DNA of 55,958 nt from Mycobacterium sp. 1081908.1 (GCF_001673535.1 NZ_LZLY01000087.1:1-55958); one strand, 5' to 3'; positions 1 through 10,203 are shown, numbered from the stretch's first letter. The notes: a model not told the origin generated them from the letters alone. Program-made: numbers and translations.

Positions 1-1
1 G

Positions 2-367
2 ATCCGGATGGGCGTCGACGAGGACACCGTCGCGGTCACCGTCCGCGACTATGGGGTGGGGCTGCGGCCCGGCGAGGAGAAGCTGGTGTTCAGCCGGTTC
101 TGGCGCTCAGACCCGTCGCGGGTGCGGCGCTCCGGCGGCACCGGGCTGGGCCTGGCGATCAGCATCGAGGACGCGCGGCTGCACCAGGGCCGGCTGGAGG
201 CGTGGGGCGAGCCCGGCCAGGGCGCCTGCTTCCGGCTGACGCTGCCCCTGGTCCGCGGCCACAAGGTCACCACCAGCCCGCTGCCGTTGAAGCCCATCCC
301 GGAGCCGCCGGCGCCGCCGCGCCCGGACGCGCCGCGCCCACGTGAGCACGCCGAGCGGAGCGTCTGA
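2..367 (+). CDS. mtrB: MtrB sensor kinase, C-terminal fragment (inverted piece)
   Basis: This fragment encodes the last ~121 residues of the MtrB histidine kinase. It holds the end of the HATPase_c domain with the F-box region (KLVFSRFWR), the G2 box ([10 protein letters not shown]) and the proline-rich tail ending PREHAERSV. It is open at the left edge, so it has no start here. It lies on the plus strand, whereas the N-terminal 459 residues lie on the minus strand at 405-1782. The pieces share 26 codons and together would make one intact MtrB of roughly 555 residues, close to the M. tuberculosis length. Its stop codon overlaps the lpqB start by one base, the native arrangement. Confidence 0.9.
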   Translation: MRMGVDEDTVAVTVRDYGVGLRPGEEKLVFSRFWRSDPSRVRRSGGTGLGLAISIEDARLHQGRLEAWGEPGQGACFRLTLPLVRGHKVTTSPLPLKPIPEPPAPPRPDAPRPREHAERSV

Positions 368-414
368 TGCGGCGGTTGCTCGCGCTTGTCTCGCTGGCGT
401 TCGCCCTCGCCGGG
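367..414 (+). CDS. lpqB: LpqB lipoprotein, first ~16 codons only
   Basis: An ATG overlapping the mtrB stop begins a signal peptide [16 protein letters not shown], matching the start of a lipoprotein just before its lipobox cysteine. In mycobacteria lpqB directly follows mtrA-mtrB and its product interacts with MtrB. The gene is cut at about 405-414, where the sequence turns back into mtrB on the opposite strand. The open frame continuing to 1965 is antisense to mtrB and is not LpqB. The identification rests on the signal sequence and the position after mtrB. Confidence 0.75.
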
Positions 415-1782
415 CCGCAGCCCCACCCCATAGTCGCGGACGGTGACCGCGACGGTGTCCTCGTCGACGCCCATCCGGATCTGCACCGGCTTGTGCTCGG
501 CGTGGTCGATGGCGTTGGCGATCAGGTTGCGCAGGATCCGCTCCACCCGTCGGGCGTCGACCTCGGCGATCACCTCCTCGTCGGGCAGGTCGACGAGCAG
601 CTCGATGCCGGCCTCCTCGGCCAGGTGGCCCACGTTGCCCAGCGCGCTTTGCACCGTGGCGCGCAGGTCCACCGCCTCGACGGACAGCTCGGCCACACCG
701 GCGTCGTGCCGGGAGATCTCGAGCAGGTCGTTGAGCAGCGTCTCGAACCGGTCCAGCTCGTTGACCATCAGCTCGGTGGACCGGGCCAGGGTGGGATCGA
801 GGTCGGCGCTGTGGTCGTAGATCAGGTCGGCGGCCATCCGCACGGTGGTCAGCGGGGTGCGAAGCTCGTGGCTGACGTCGGAGGTGAACCGGCGCTGCAG
901 GTTGCCGAACTCCTCGAGCTGGGCGATCTGGCGGGACAGGCTCTCGGCCATGTCGTTGAACGACACGGCCAGCCGCGCCATGTCGTCCTCCCCGCGCACC
1001 GGCATCCGCTCGGACAGATGGCCTTCGGCGAACCGCTCGGCGATCCGCGACGCCGACCGGACCGGCACCACCACCTGGCGGGACACCAGCAGCGCGATCC
1101 CGGCGAGCAGCACCAGCAGCACCGCGCCGCCGGTGATCATCGTGCCGCGCACCAGCTGGATGGTGGCCTGCTCATTCTTCAGCGGAAAGATCAGGTACAG
1201 CTCGAGGTTGGCCACCTGCGACGACGTCGGCGTGCCGATGACCAGCGCCGGCCCCGAGAAGCCGTCGGTGTGCACGGTGGCGTACTGGTAGGCCGCCTGC
1301 CCGGCCTTGACGAAGCCGCGCAACGCGTTGGGCACCTGGTCGACGGGCCCGGCCGCGCTGGCGGCGCGCGGGCCGTCGCCGGGAACCATCAGCACCGCGT
1401 CGAACGCGCCGGCCAGGCCGGCGCCCGAGGCGGGATCGGTCTTGGACGTCAACGTGTTGCGGGCCAGCTGCAGGCTGCTGTCCAGCGAGCGGGTCTCCTC
1501 GCCGTTGACGATGCCGGCGACCGTCGTGCGCGCCCGCTCGATCTGTTCCATGGCGGCCCGGACCTTCACGTCCAGCACGCGGTTGGTGACCTGGCTGGTC
1601 AGCACGAAACCGAGCGCCAGGATGACGGCGAGCGACAGGCCGAGGGTCAGCGCGACGACCCGCAATTGCAGCGATCGGCGCCACGCAGCGCCCACGGCCC
1701 GGCTCACCGCACCCATGCCACGCGTCATGGGGCCAGAACGCCCCCAGCGACTCCTAGTGCGTTGCCGCGAGCCCCAGATCAA
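405..1782 (-). CDS. mtrB: MtrB sensor histidine kinase, N-terminal 459 residues (3' end displaced)
   Basis: MtrB is the membrane sensor kinase for the essential regulator MtrA, which controls cell division and cell-wall genes. Visible parts in order are a transmembrane segment (about residues 40-62), an extracytoplasmic domain, a second membrane segment (about 216-236), HAMP, the dimerisation box [10 protein letters not shown] with phospho-accepting His305, and the N box ([12 protein letters not shown]). The frame stays open to base 49 by chance, but after about residue 459 (VGLRPGE) it reads antisense to the displaced mtrB/lpqB piece, so those residues are not native. It lies 13 bp downstream of mtrA in the same operon. 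Identity is certain; whether the break is biological is doubtful. Confidence 0.93.
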
Positions 1783-1795
1783 AGAACCTCCCGGA

Positions 1796-2482
1796 TCACG
1801 GAGGTCCGGCCTTGTATCCCACTCCTCGAACGGTCAACACCACGGTCGGGTTCTCAGGGTCTTTCTCGACCTTGGCCCGCAGACGCTGGACGTGCACGTT
1901 CACCAGGCGGGTGTCCGCCGGGTGCCGATACCCCCACACCTGTTCGAGCAGCACATCACGAGTAAACACCTGGCGCGGTTTGCGTGCCAGCGCGACCAAA
2001 AGGTCGAACTCGAGCGGTGTGAGGGAGATCTGCTCGCCGTTGCGGGTGACCTTGTGCGCCGGCACGTCGATGTCGACGTCGGCGATGGAAAGCATCTCGG
2101 CGGGCTCGTCGTCGTTGCGCCGCAGCCGCGCGCGCACCCGGGCGACCAGCTCCTTGGGCTTGAACGGCTTCATGATGTAGTCGTCGGCGCCCGACTCCAG
2201 GCCGAGCACCACGTCCACGGTGTCGGTCTTGGCGGTCAGCATCACGATGGGCACGCCGGAGTCGGCGCGCAACACCCGGCACACGTCGATGCCGTTCATG
2301 CCCGGCAGCATCAGGTCCAGCAGCACCAGATCCGGGCGCAACTCGCGCACCGCGGTCAGGGCCTGGGTCCCGTCGCCGATGACCGCCGTGTCGAAGCCCT
2401 CCCCACGCAGCACGATGGTGAGCATCTCGGCCAGCGAAGCGTCGTCGTCGACGACCAAAATCCTTTGCCTCATGGAGTCCAT
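1796..2482 (-). CDS. mtrA: MtrA response regulator (OmpR/PhoB family)
   Basis: MtrA is the DNA-binding response regulator of the MtrAB system. The start is placed at the ATG of [14 protein letters not shown], giving 228 residues as in the M. tuberculosis protein; the longer open frame upstream is not conserved. The receiver domain (about residues 5-115) shows the acidic pair DDD, the phospho-acceptor in [10 protein letters not shown] and the lysine in IMKPFKP. The winged-helix domain (about 130-228) ends with the recognition region [17 protein letters not shown]. The gene is first in the mtrA-mtrB-lpqB operon and follows tmk on the same strand after about 80 bp. Confidence 0.98.
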   Translation of the reverse strand: MDSMRQRILVVDDDASLAEMLTIVLRGEGFDTAVIGDGTQALTAVRELRPDLVLLDLMLPGMNGIDVCRVLRADSGVPIVMLTAKTDTVDVVLGLESGADDYIMKPFKPKELVARVRARLRRNDDEPAEMLSIADVDIDVPAHKVTRNGEQISLTPLEFDLLVALARKPRQVFTRDVLLEQVWGYRHPADTRLVNVHVQRLRAKVEKDPENPTVVLTVRGVGYKAGPP

Positions 2483-2562
2483 GGTGTCACCAGATCGGGA
2501 CAAATTCGGCGCACCACACGGGCGTTTCTTCTTCGATACGGGCGAATCGTGACAAATCTGTG

Positions 2563-3195
2563 CTATTCGGCCGTCAAATCGGCGGCCAACCGCCCCGGAT
2601 CGACGTCGGCGTCGACGACCAGCCATCGCCCGCCCCAGCCGGCGGCGGCCAGCTCGGCGTAGACCGCGCCGGTGCGCTGCTGCAGTCCGTCGTCGCGTTC
2701 GTAGCTGTCGCGCGCGCGGCCCGGCTCGTGCTCGGCCCGGCGGCGGGCCCGCCGCGCGGCGAGCTCGGCGGGCACCGCCAGCAGGACCTGCCAGTCGGGG
2801 GTGGGCAAGCCCAACCGCTCGTATTCGAGCCGGTGCACCCAGGCCGCTACCTCGCCCGCCGCGTCCTGGTGCAGGCGCGCCGCGCTGTAGGCCGCGTTGG
2901 ACGCGACGTAGCGATCCAGGATCACCACGTCGTGGTCACGGCCCAGCGCCGCGATCTCCCCGATCGCGCCGGCGCGGTCGAGCGCGAACAGCGTGGCCAT
3001 CGCGTACACCGACGACGCCAGGTCACCGTGCCCGCCGTGCAGCGCCTCGGCCGCGATGTCGGCGGTCACCGACTGCCCGTAACGCGGGAACGCCAGCGTG
3101 GCAACCGACTTCCCGGCGCGTTCGAAGGCCTTGCGCAGGCCGTCGGACAGCGTCCGCTTGCCGGAGCCGTCGACCCCTTCGATCGCGATCAGCAC
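2563..3195 (-). CDS. tmk: Thymidylate kinase
   Basis: This cytoplasmic enzyme phosphorylates dTMP to dTDP for DNA synthesis. The 210-residue protein starts MLIAIEGVDGSGKRTL, a P-loop of the thymidylate kinase type. It also has the substrate-binding segment FPRYG, the DRY-type motif in ILDRYVASNAAYSAAR and a LID-like region (RDSYERDDGLQQRTG). The length matches mycobacterial Tmk. It lies between sahH and mtrA on the minus strand, as in M. tuberculosis. Confidence 0.96.
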   Translation of the reverse strand: MLIAIEGVDGSGKRTLSDGLRKAFERAGKSVATLAFPRYGQSVTADIAAEALHGGHGDLASSVYAMATLFALDRAGAIGEIAALGRDHDVVILDRYVASNAAYSAARLHQDAAGEVAAWVHRLEYERLGLPTPDWQVLLAVPAELAARRARRRAEHEPGRARDSYERDDGLQQRTGAVYAELAAAGWGGRWLVVDADVDPGRLAADLTAE

Positions 3196-3217
3196 GGCGC
3201 GAGCCTATCCCGGCGCG

Positions 3218-3268
3218 CGAACGTGCGGCTGGCCGCACACTCGCGGCCGAACGTGCGGCTGGCCGCAC
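3218..3268. repeat. Two 21-bp direct repeats, each holding a small hairpin
   Basis: The same 21-bp sequence occurs at 3218-3238 and 3248-3268, 30 bp apart. Each copy contains the perfect inverted repeat GTGCGG-CTGG-CCGCAC. The pair sits between the sahH stop (3290) and the tmk start (3195), both on the minus strand. It could end sahH transcripts or act in the tmk leader; no U-tract follows, so a classical intrinsic terminator is not shown. Confidence 0.75.
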
Positions 3269-3289
3269 GCTCGGCGAGCGAGCAACGGC

Positions 3290-4774
<1,485 letters not shown>

Positions 4775-4812
4775 CCTTCATAGGGGCTTATGGAATCCAA
4801 GCGGTACTTAGC

Positions 4813-5463
4813 TTAGGTATGTTCTTCCGCCACTGTAGCCGCGACCCCATGTCGCTCCGCGAACGGCGTCATCAGCCGGGCCAGGTCCGCCGCCACGTCG
4901 TGATCGGCCTCCGGCGGCATGGACACGTAGCTGAGCGCCAGCCGCACGATCGCGCGCGCCAGCACCCCGGCGTCCTCGTCGCTGGTCGCCACCCAGCTCT
5001 GGGTCAGCGCCGTGGTCAGGCGCGCCGACGCCCGGGTGATGATGGGCCCGCTGTCGGTGGTGATGAGCTGCAGCAGGTCGGGCTTGGCGACGCCGGTGAG
5101 CAGCGAGATCACCAGCGGGTCGGCCGCCGACTCGGCGAAGAAGGAACCAAAACCCTGCAAGAACGCCTCGTGGATGTGCCCGACGTTGGCGTCGATCGCC
5201 GATCCGACCGCGTCGACCAGGCGATCGGCCAGGCGCAGCGCGTAACCCTGCGCCAGGCCCTGGCGCGAGCCGAACTCGTTGTAAATCGTCTGCCGGCTGA
5301 TGCCCGCGGCGCGGGCCACGTCCGACAACGTGATCGCGGACCAGTCCCGCGTCAGCAGCAGGTCGCGCATCGCGTCGAGCACCGAGTCGCGCAACAGGAC
5401 GCGTGACGCCTCGGCGTAGGGCATCCGCTTCACAGGCGCGACAGTAGTGGTTGAGGCGTTCAC
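4813..5463 (-). CDS. alkX: TetR-family regulator of the alkB operon (AlkX-like)
   Basis: This is a TetR-type transcription factor of 216 residues. It has an N-terminal helix-turn-helix (about residues 20-65; [21 protein letters not shown]) and an all-helical ligand domain. The GTG start at 5463 overlaps the rubB stop by 4 bp, so it is the last gene of the alkB-rubA-rubB operon; the longer upstream frame is antisense shadow. By position it equals Rv3249c, and an autoregulating repressor of alkane hydroxylase genes is expected. Likely operators are the inverted repeats upstream of alkB. The symbol follows mycobacterial usage and is by position. Confidence 0.88.
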   Translation of the reverse strand: MNASTTTVAPVKRMPYAEASRVLLRDSVLDAMRDLLLTRDWSAITLSDVARAAGISRQTIYNEFGSRQGLAQGYALRLADRLVDAVGSAIDANVGHIHEAFLQGFGSFFAESAADPLVISLLTGVAKPDLLQLITTDSGPIITRASARLTTALTQSWVATSDEDAGVLARAIVRLALSYVSMPPEADHDVAADLARLMTPFAERHGVAATVAEEHT

Positions 5464-5642
5464 GGTCTCGCCACTTCTATCATTTCGAAGTCCGATTTCG
5501 CGGCGCCGCAGTCGGGGCAGCTCCAGTCCTCGGGGATGTCGTCCCAGCGGGTGCCGGGCGCGATCCCGTCCTCCGGCCAGCCCAGCGCCTCGTCGTATTC
5601 GAAGCCGCACTGGATGCAGCGGAACAGTTTGTAGTCGCTCAT
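5460..5642 (-). CDS. rubB: Rubredoxin (second copy)
   Basis: This 60-residue electron carrier holds one iron through four cysteines in two CxxC knuckles, CIQC (about residues 9-12) and CPDC (about 42-45). It passes electrons from a rubredoxin reductase to the alkane hydroxylase AlkB. It overlaps rubA upstream and the tetR gene downstream by 4 bp each, which indicates translational coupling. Confidence 0.96.
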   Translation of the reverse strand: MSDYKLFRCIQCGFEYDEALGWPEDGIAPGTRWDDIPEDWSCPDCGAAKSDFEMIEVARP

Positions 5643-5812
5643 GCCCTAGCTCCTTGCCTCTCGAAGTCGACCTTCTCGCGCACCGCGCAGTCCGGGCAGC
5701 ACCAGTCGTCGGGAATATCCTCCCACCGCGTGCCCGCGGGAAAGCCTTCCCGCGGAGCGCCTTTCGCTTCGTCATAAACGTAGTCGCAGCCCGGGCAGCG
5801 GTAGGCGATCAT
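5639..5812 (-). CDS. rubA: Rubredoxin (first copy)
   Basis: This 57-residue rubredoxin starts at the [18 protein letters not shown], which overlaps the alkB stop as ATGA. Iron ligands are in CPGC and CPDC. It differs from rubB in its knuckles and C-terminus, so the two may differ in partner preference. The much longer frame through this region is an antisense artefact of alkB. It is a component of the AlkB hydroxylase electron chain. Confidence 0.95.
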   Translation of the reverse strand: MIAYRCPGCDYVYDEAKGAPREGFPAGTRWEDIPDDWCCPDCAVREKVDFERQGARA

Positions 5813-7032
5813 GCCGCCACCCCGTGCCGCGCCAGCAGCTTTTGGCGCAGCCGCGGATGCACGTTGACCCGGGTGATGTCGCCGTCGTAGTGCGCCAGCA
5901 CGCGGTGGTCCATCACCCGGCGCCACAGCGGCGGGAAGTAGGTCAGCGAGATCATCGACGCATACCCGCTCGGCAGGTTGGGCGAGCCGTCGATGCTGCG
6001 CAGCGTCTGGTAGCGACGGGTCGGGTTGGCGTGGTGATCGCTGTGCCGCTGCAGGTGATACAGGAACAGGTTGGTCACGAGGTGGTCGGAGTTCCAGCTG
6101 TGCACCGGCGCGCAGCGCTCGTAGCGACCGTTGGCGCCCTGCTGGCGCAGCAGCCCGTAGTGCTCGAGGTAGTTGACCGCCTCCAGCAGGCTGAACCCGA
6201 AGACCGCCTGGATGATGACGAACGGGATCAGGCCCGGGCCGAAGATCGCGATCAGCGCGCCCCACAGCACCACCGACATCGCCCACGCGTTGAGCACGTC
6301 GTTGGACGGGTAGGTCCGGGGGTCCCACGGGCTCTTGCCCAGCCGGCGCAGCCGCTGCGCCTCCAGCCCCAGCGCCGAGCGCAGGCTGCCGAACACGCTG
6401 CGCGGCAAGAACTCCCAGAACGTCTCGCCGAACCGCGCCGACGCCGGGTCTTCGGGCGTCGAGACGCGCACGTGGTGGCCGCGGTTGTGCTCGATGTAGA
6501 AGTGGCCGTAGCAGGACTGCGCCAGGGTGACCTTGGACAGCCACCGCTCCAGCGCGTCCTTCTTGTGCCCCATCTCGTGGGCCGTGTTGATCCCCACCCC
6601 GCCGAGGACCCCGACCGACAGCGCCACGCCCAGCTTGCCCGCCCAGCCCAGCGCGCCGTCAAACCCGAGCCAGCTCAGGTTCCCCGCGGTGAACAGGTAG
6701 GCGCCCATCACCACGCTGAGGTACTGGAACGGGATGTAGACGTAGGTGCAGTAGCGGTAGTACTTGTCGTTCTCCAGCCGCTCCATCACCTCGTCGGGCG
6801 GGTTCTGCCCGTCGGGACCGAAACGCAGGTCGAGGATCGGCAGCAGGACGTAGAGCAGGATCGGCCCGATCCACAGCGGCGCCTGCGCGGCGGCGTGCCA
6901 GCCGAGCCGGTTCAGCGCCCAGACGATCGGCAGCATCACGAACAGCGCCGTCGGCGCGATCAGCCCCATCAGCCACAGATGGCGCTTCTTGTCCCGCCAG
7001 ACCGGCGCGTCGTCGGGCCGCAGTGTCGTCAT
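5809..7032 (-). CDS. alkB: Alkane 1-monooxygenase (membrane non-haem di-iron hydroxylase)
   Basis: AlkB hydroxylates the terminal carbon of medium- and long-chain alkanes in the inner membrane, using rubredoxin as electron donor. The 407-residue protein has several hydrophobic segments and the family's conserved histidine boxes: HEMGHK, EHNRGHH, the NYLEHYG motif and LQRHSDHHAN. The ATG at 7032 is preceded by a strong AAGGAGG site, so the 49-codon upward extension is rejected. It is the first gene of alkB-rubA-rubB-tetR, all overlapping by 4 bp. The leader contains two inverted repeats that could bind the TetR protein. Confidence 0.97.
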   Translation of the reverse strand: MTTLRPDDAPVWRDKKRHLWLMGLIAPTALFVMLPIVWALNRLGWHAAAQAPLWIGPILLYVLLPILDLRFGPDGQNPPDEVMERLENDKYYRYCTYVYIPFQYLSVVMGAYLFTAGNLSWLGFDGALGWAGKLGVALSVGVLGGVGINTAHEMGHKKDALERWLSKVTLAQSCYGHFYIEHNRGHHVRVSTPEDPASARFGETFWEFLPRSVFGSLRSALGLEAQRLRRLGKSPWDPRTYPSNDVLNAWAMSVVLWGALIAIFGPGLIPFVIIQAVFGFSLLEAVNYLEHYGLLRQQGANGRYERCAPVHSWNSDHLVTNLFLYHLQRHSDHHANPTRRYQTLRSIDGSPNLPSGYASMISLTYFPPLWRRVMDHRVLAHYDGDITRVNVHPRLRQKLLARHGVAA

Positions 7033-7059
7033 GTGCCAAGCCTCCTTGTGTTGGAGTTT

Positions 7060-7122
7060 CGCCGAACCTGTAAATCCGCAGACAAAGTGCGAGTAAGGGC
7101 CTGCCGAATTACAGGCTCGGCG
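7060..7122 (-). promoter_or_regulatory. Large imperfect inverted repeat in the alkB leader
   Basis: Arms 7060-7081 and 7101-7122 match in 19 of 22 positions when one is reverse-complemented, separated by 19 bases. The core half-site is CCTGTAA. It lies 28-90 bases upstream of the alkB start. It could be a double operator for the TetR-family protein encoded at the end of the operon, or an mRNA stem-loop; sequence alone does not decide. Confidence 0.6.
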
Positions 7123-7166
7123 AACCGAGTCGCATTTCTCGGTTGACAATACGACAGCTTGCGTCT

Positions 7167-7180
7167 TGTGTCTAGACACA
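7167..7180. promoter_or_regulatory. Perfect 14-bp palindrome, candidate TetR operator
   Basis: TGTGTCTAGACACA is a perfect palindrome about 135 bp upstream of the alkB start and 26 bp beyond the permease stop. Its size and symmetry suit a dimeric regulator. The minus strand shows a -35-like TTGTCA at 7143-7148 between the palindrome and alkB, so a bound regulator would sit just upstream of a possible alkB promoter. Confidence 0.5.
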
Positions 7181-7205
7181 GACCGCTATTTTGTAAACAA
7201 GGCGC

Positions 7206-8690
7206 TCAGCCCACCGAGGAGAGCTCCCCCGATTGCCGACGCCCCTGAACCGAGTGCCGATAGCCGTAACCGGCGTAGATCGCGGTGCCCACCACCAGCC
7301 AGACGCCGAAGCGCACCCAGGTCAGCGCGCTGAGGTTCAGCATCAGCCACGCGCAGGCGGCGATCGAGGCGACGGGCAGCAGCGGCACCCAGGGCGCCCG
7401 GAAGCCCCGCTCCAGGTCGGGCCGGGTGCGCCGCAGGACCATCACGCCCGCGGACACCAGGACGAAGGCGAACAGCGTGCCGACGTTGACCATCTCCTCG
7501 AGCTTGGCGATCGGGAAGACCGAGGCCGTCGCCGCGATCACGACGGCGACCAGCACGGTGATCCGCACGGGCGTCCCGCGCGCGCCGGTCTTGGCCAGCG
7601 ACCGCGGCAGCAGCCCGTCGCGCGCCATCGCGAACAGCACCCGGCACTGCCCGAGCACCAGCACCATCACCACCGTGGTCAGCCCCGCCAGCGCCCCGAT
7701 CGCGATGATCTTGCTGGCCCAGTCGATCCCGTTGGCCGCGAAGGCCGTGGCGAGGTTGGCCGGCTTGCCACCGGGCACGGTCTTGAGCTGGGTGTAGGAG
7801 ACCATGCCGGACAGCACCACCGACACCGCGACGTACAGGACGGTCACGATCGCCAGCGACGCCAGGATGCCCCGGGGCACGTCGCGCTGCGGCTTCTTGG
7901 TTTCCTCCGCCATGGTGGCCACGATGTCGAACCCGATGAACGCGAAGAACACGATCGACGCCCCAGCCAGCACCCCGTACCAGCCGTAGTGGCTGCTGTG
8001 CGCCCCGGTCAGCAACGACAGCACGGACTGGTTGATGCCCGACGCCTCGTGCCCGGCCTCCGGCTTCGGGATGAACGGCGAGTAGTTGGAGCCCTTGATG
8101 TAGAAGACGCCGACCAGCACGACGAAAATCACCACCGACACCTTGATTCCGGTGATCACGGCGGAGAATCGCGACGACAGCTTGGTGCCCAGGGCGACCA
8201 GGGTGGCGACCACCGCGACGATCAGCAGCGCGCCCCAGTCGAGGTCGATCGACCCGAGTTGCACTGTGCCCCCGGCGAATCCGAACACGTTGCCCAGGTA
8301 GCTCGACCAGCCCTTGGACACGACGGCGGCCCCGATTGCCAACTCCAGCACCAGGTTCCAGCCGATGATCCAGGCCAGGAACTCCCCGAAGGTGGCGTAG
8401 GAGAAGGTGTAGGCGCTGCCCGCCACCGGCAGCGTCGATGCGAATTCGGCGTAGCACAGGGCCGCCAGCGCGCAGGTGACCGCGGCGATCACGAACGAGA
8501 TCCAGATGGCCGGCCCGGTGACGTCGCCGGTGGTCGACGCGGTGACGGTGAAGATGCCGGCGCCGATCACCACCGCCACGCCGAACACGACCAGGTCCCA
8601 CCAGGTCAGCTCCTTGCGCAGCCGGGTCTCCGGCTCGTCGGTGTCGGCGATCGATTGCTCGACCGACTTCGTGCGCCATCGATTTGCCAT
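7206..8690 (-). CDS. Cationic amino-acid/APC-family permease
   Basis: This is an integral membrane transporter of 494 residues with about 12-14 hydrophobic segments. The glycine-rich helix VVIGAGIFTVTA (about residues 40-51) is the substrate/ion-binding helix typical of the amino acid-polyamine-organocation family. The ATG at 8690 has a GAAAGGCGGG site upstream, and the long upstream extension is antisense to the flavoprotein gene. By position it equals Rv3253c, annotated as a possible cationic amino-acid transporter; the substrate is not provable here. It is divergent from the flavoprotein gene. Confidence 0.92.
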   Translation of the reverse strand: MANRWRTKSVEQSIADTDEPETRLRKELTWWDLVVFGVAVVIGAGIFTVTASTTGDVTGPAIWISFVIAAVTCALAALCYAEFASTLPVAGSAYTFSYATFGEFLAWIIGWNLVLELAIGAAVVSKGWSSYLGNVFGFAGGTVQLGSIDLDWGALLIVAVVATLVALGTKLSSRFSAVITGIKVSVVIFVVLVGVFYIKGSNYSPFIPKPEAGHEASGINQSVLSLLTGAHSSHYGWYGVLAGASIVFFAFIGFDIVATMAEETKKPQRDVPRGILASLAIVTVLYVAVSVVLSGMVSYTQLKTVPGGKPANLATAFAANGIDWASKIIAIGALAGLTTVVMVLVLGQCRVLFAMARDGLLPRSLAKTGARGTPVRITVLVAVVIAATASVFPIAKLEEMVNVGTLFAFVLVSAGVMVLRRTRPDLERGFRAPWVPLLPVASIAACAWLMLNLSALTWVRFGVWLVVGTAIYAGYGYRHSVQGRRQSGELSSVG

Positions 8691-8786
8691 CTGGCCCGCC
8701 TTTCGGGACGTGCTGGTACCCGCTGGATCCCCGTTGGACCGCACAGTACTGGGTAGTCTGCGGGCATGCGGGAGAGCGGGGGAGAC

Positions 8787-10184
8787 ATGAGGGACCACGC
8801 CGTGGTCATCGGGGGAAGCATCGCCGGCCTGTGCGCCGCGCGGGTGCTGTCGGACTGTTATGCGCGAGTCAGCGTCTACGAGCGCGACGAGTTGCCGGGC
8901 GCGCCGGCGCACCGCGCGACGGTCCCGCAGGACCGGCACCTGCACATGCTGATGGCCCGGGGCGCGGCGGAGTTCGAGAGCCTGTTCCCCGGCCTGCTGG
9001 ACGACATGGTCGACGCGGGCGTGCCCATGCTGGAGAACCGGCCGGACTGCATCCACCTGGGCGCCGCGGGGCACGTCCTGGGCACGGGGCACACGCTGCG
9101 CGACGAGTTCACCGCCTACGTGCCCAGCCGCCCGCACCTGGAGTGGCAGCTGCGCCGGCGCGTCCGGGACATCGACAACGTCGAGATCATCCGCCGGTCG
9201 GTCGCCGAGCCGCGGTTCGACCGCGCGCGCCAGCGCGTGACCGGCGTGCTGCTGGACCCGCAAGACGGCGGCGAGCCGGAACCGGTGCCGGCCGATCTCG
9301 TCGTCGACGCCGCCGGCCGGGGCACCCGGTTGCCGGTTTGGTTGGAGCAGTGGGGATATCGGCGCCCCGTCGAGGCCACCATCGACATCGGCATCAACTA
9401 CGCCACCCAGCAGTTCCGCATGCCCGAGGGCCTGATCGCCGAAAAGGTGGTGGTCGCCGGGGCCTCCCACGACGAGTCGCTCGGGCTGGGCATGCTGCAC
9501 TACGAGGACGGCGTGTGGGTGCTGACGACGTTCGGCGTGGCGGGCGCCAAGCCGCCCGCGACGTTCCCCGACATGCTGGCGCTGGCCGGCAAGCTGCTGC
9601 CCGCGCACTTCAACGCCGCGCTGGCGCGGGCCGAGCCGGTCGGCGAGCCGGCATATCACGCGTTTCCGGCCAGCCGGTGGCGCCGCTACCACCGGCTGGA
9701 CCGCTTCCCCGCCGGCATCGTCCCGCTCGGCGACGCCGTCGCCAGCTTCAACCCCACCTTCGGGCAGGGCATGACCATGGCGGTGCTGCAGGCCGGCCAC
9801 CTGCGCCGGGCGCTGCAGTCGAATGACCTTGCCCGCGAACTGAATCGGGCCACCGCCAAGACGACCTACCCGGTGTGGATGATGAACGCCATCGGCGACA
9901 TCACCTTTCACCACGCCGAACCCAAGGGACCCGTTCCGTGGTGGTGGCGGCCGTCGGGCGCGTTGTTCGACCAGTTCCTCGGGGCCGCCGAGACCGATCC
10001 CGTTCTGGCCGAATGGTTTTTGCGCCGGTTCTCGTTGCTGGACAGCCTGTACATGGTCCCGCCGCCGCGGATCGTCGGCCGCGCCATGGCGCACAACATG
10101 CGGCTGTGGCTGCGCGAGCGCCGGGAGGCCGCCCGTGGCGATCGCGAGCGCGGCGAAGCCGGGCGATGCGGGTCGCCACTATAA
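8787..10184 (+). CDS. FAD-dependent monooxygenase-like flavoprotein (Rv3254-like)
   Basis: The protein has 465 residues. The N-terminus HAVVIGGSIAGLCAARVLSD is a Rossmann FAD-binding fold, followed by an acidic YERDE end for the ribose. A second FAD motif GDAVASFNPTFGQGM lies at about residue 315, as in aromatic-ring hydroxylase/geranylgeranyl reductase-like enzymes. The substrate is unknown. Two starts are possible: the ATG at 8787 with GGGGGA upstream (chosen), or the ATG at 8766, six bases after a TAGTCT -10-like hexamer, which would suit a leaderless message. It stands alone between the divergent permease and convergent manA. Confidence 0.88.
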   Translation: MRDHAVVIGGSIAGLCAARVLSDCYARVSVYERDELPGAPAHRATVPQDRHLHMLMARGAAEFESLFPGLLDDMVDAGVPMLENRPDCIHLGAAGHVLGTGHTLRDEFTAYVPSRPHLEWQLRRRVRDIDNVEIIRRSVAEPRFDRARQRVTGVLLDPQDGGEPEPVPADLVVDAAGRGTRLPVWLEQWGYRRPVEATIDIGINYATQQFRMPEGLIAEKVVVAGASHDESLGLGMLHYEDGVWVLTTFGVAGAKPPATFPDMLALAGKLLPAHFNAALARAEPVGEPAYHAFPASRWRRYHRLDRFPAGIVPLGDAVASFNPTFGQGMTMAVLQAGHLRRALQSNDLARELNRATAKTTYPVWMMNAIGDITFHHAEPKGPVPWWWRPSGALFDQFLGAAETDPVLAEWFLRRFSLLDSLYMVPPPRIVGRAMAHNMRLWLRERREAARGDRERGEAGRCGSPL

Positions 10185-10203
10185 GACCGCCGGCGCGGGG
10201 CCG

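Larger units (their letters stand above)
1..481. repeat. Exact 77-bp inverted repeat at the window start (arms 1-77 and 405-481)
   Basis: Bases 1-77 are the exact reverse complement of bases 405-481. Both arms are the same part of mtrB, covering the [11 protein letters not shown] region of the ATPase domain. Between the arms lie the true 3' end of mtrB and the first bases of lpqB, both on the plus strand. The fold-back point carries about 10 bp of microhomology (CCTCGCCGGG). The structure duplicates part of mtrB in opposite orientation, and a 77-bp arm ending exactly at the sequence end is typical of a de Bruijn-graph contig boundary. Confidence 0.95.

Noticed and set aside
49..404. C-terminal extension of the minus-strand mtrB frame beyond residue 459 as a novel MtrB tail
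   Set aside because: It is the antisense of the displaced mtrB end and lpqB start; the native tail is present on the plus strand at 78-364.
367..1965. Long plus-strand frames over mtrB (367-1965), sahH (3098-4783) and fbiB (16560-18128, minus strand) as genes
   Set aside because: These are antisense shadows with His/Arg/Gly-rich low-complexity composition, typical of high-GC third-position bias.
4775..4812. SAH or SAM riboswitch before sahH
   Set aside because: The gap is only 38 bp and shows no long leader or stem pattern.
8733..8756. SigF promoter (GTTG-N14-GGGTAG) before the flavoprotein gene
   Set aside because: The spacer is too short and the -35 has a mismatch; an ordinary TAGTCT -10 fits equally well.
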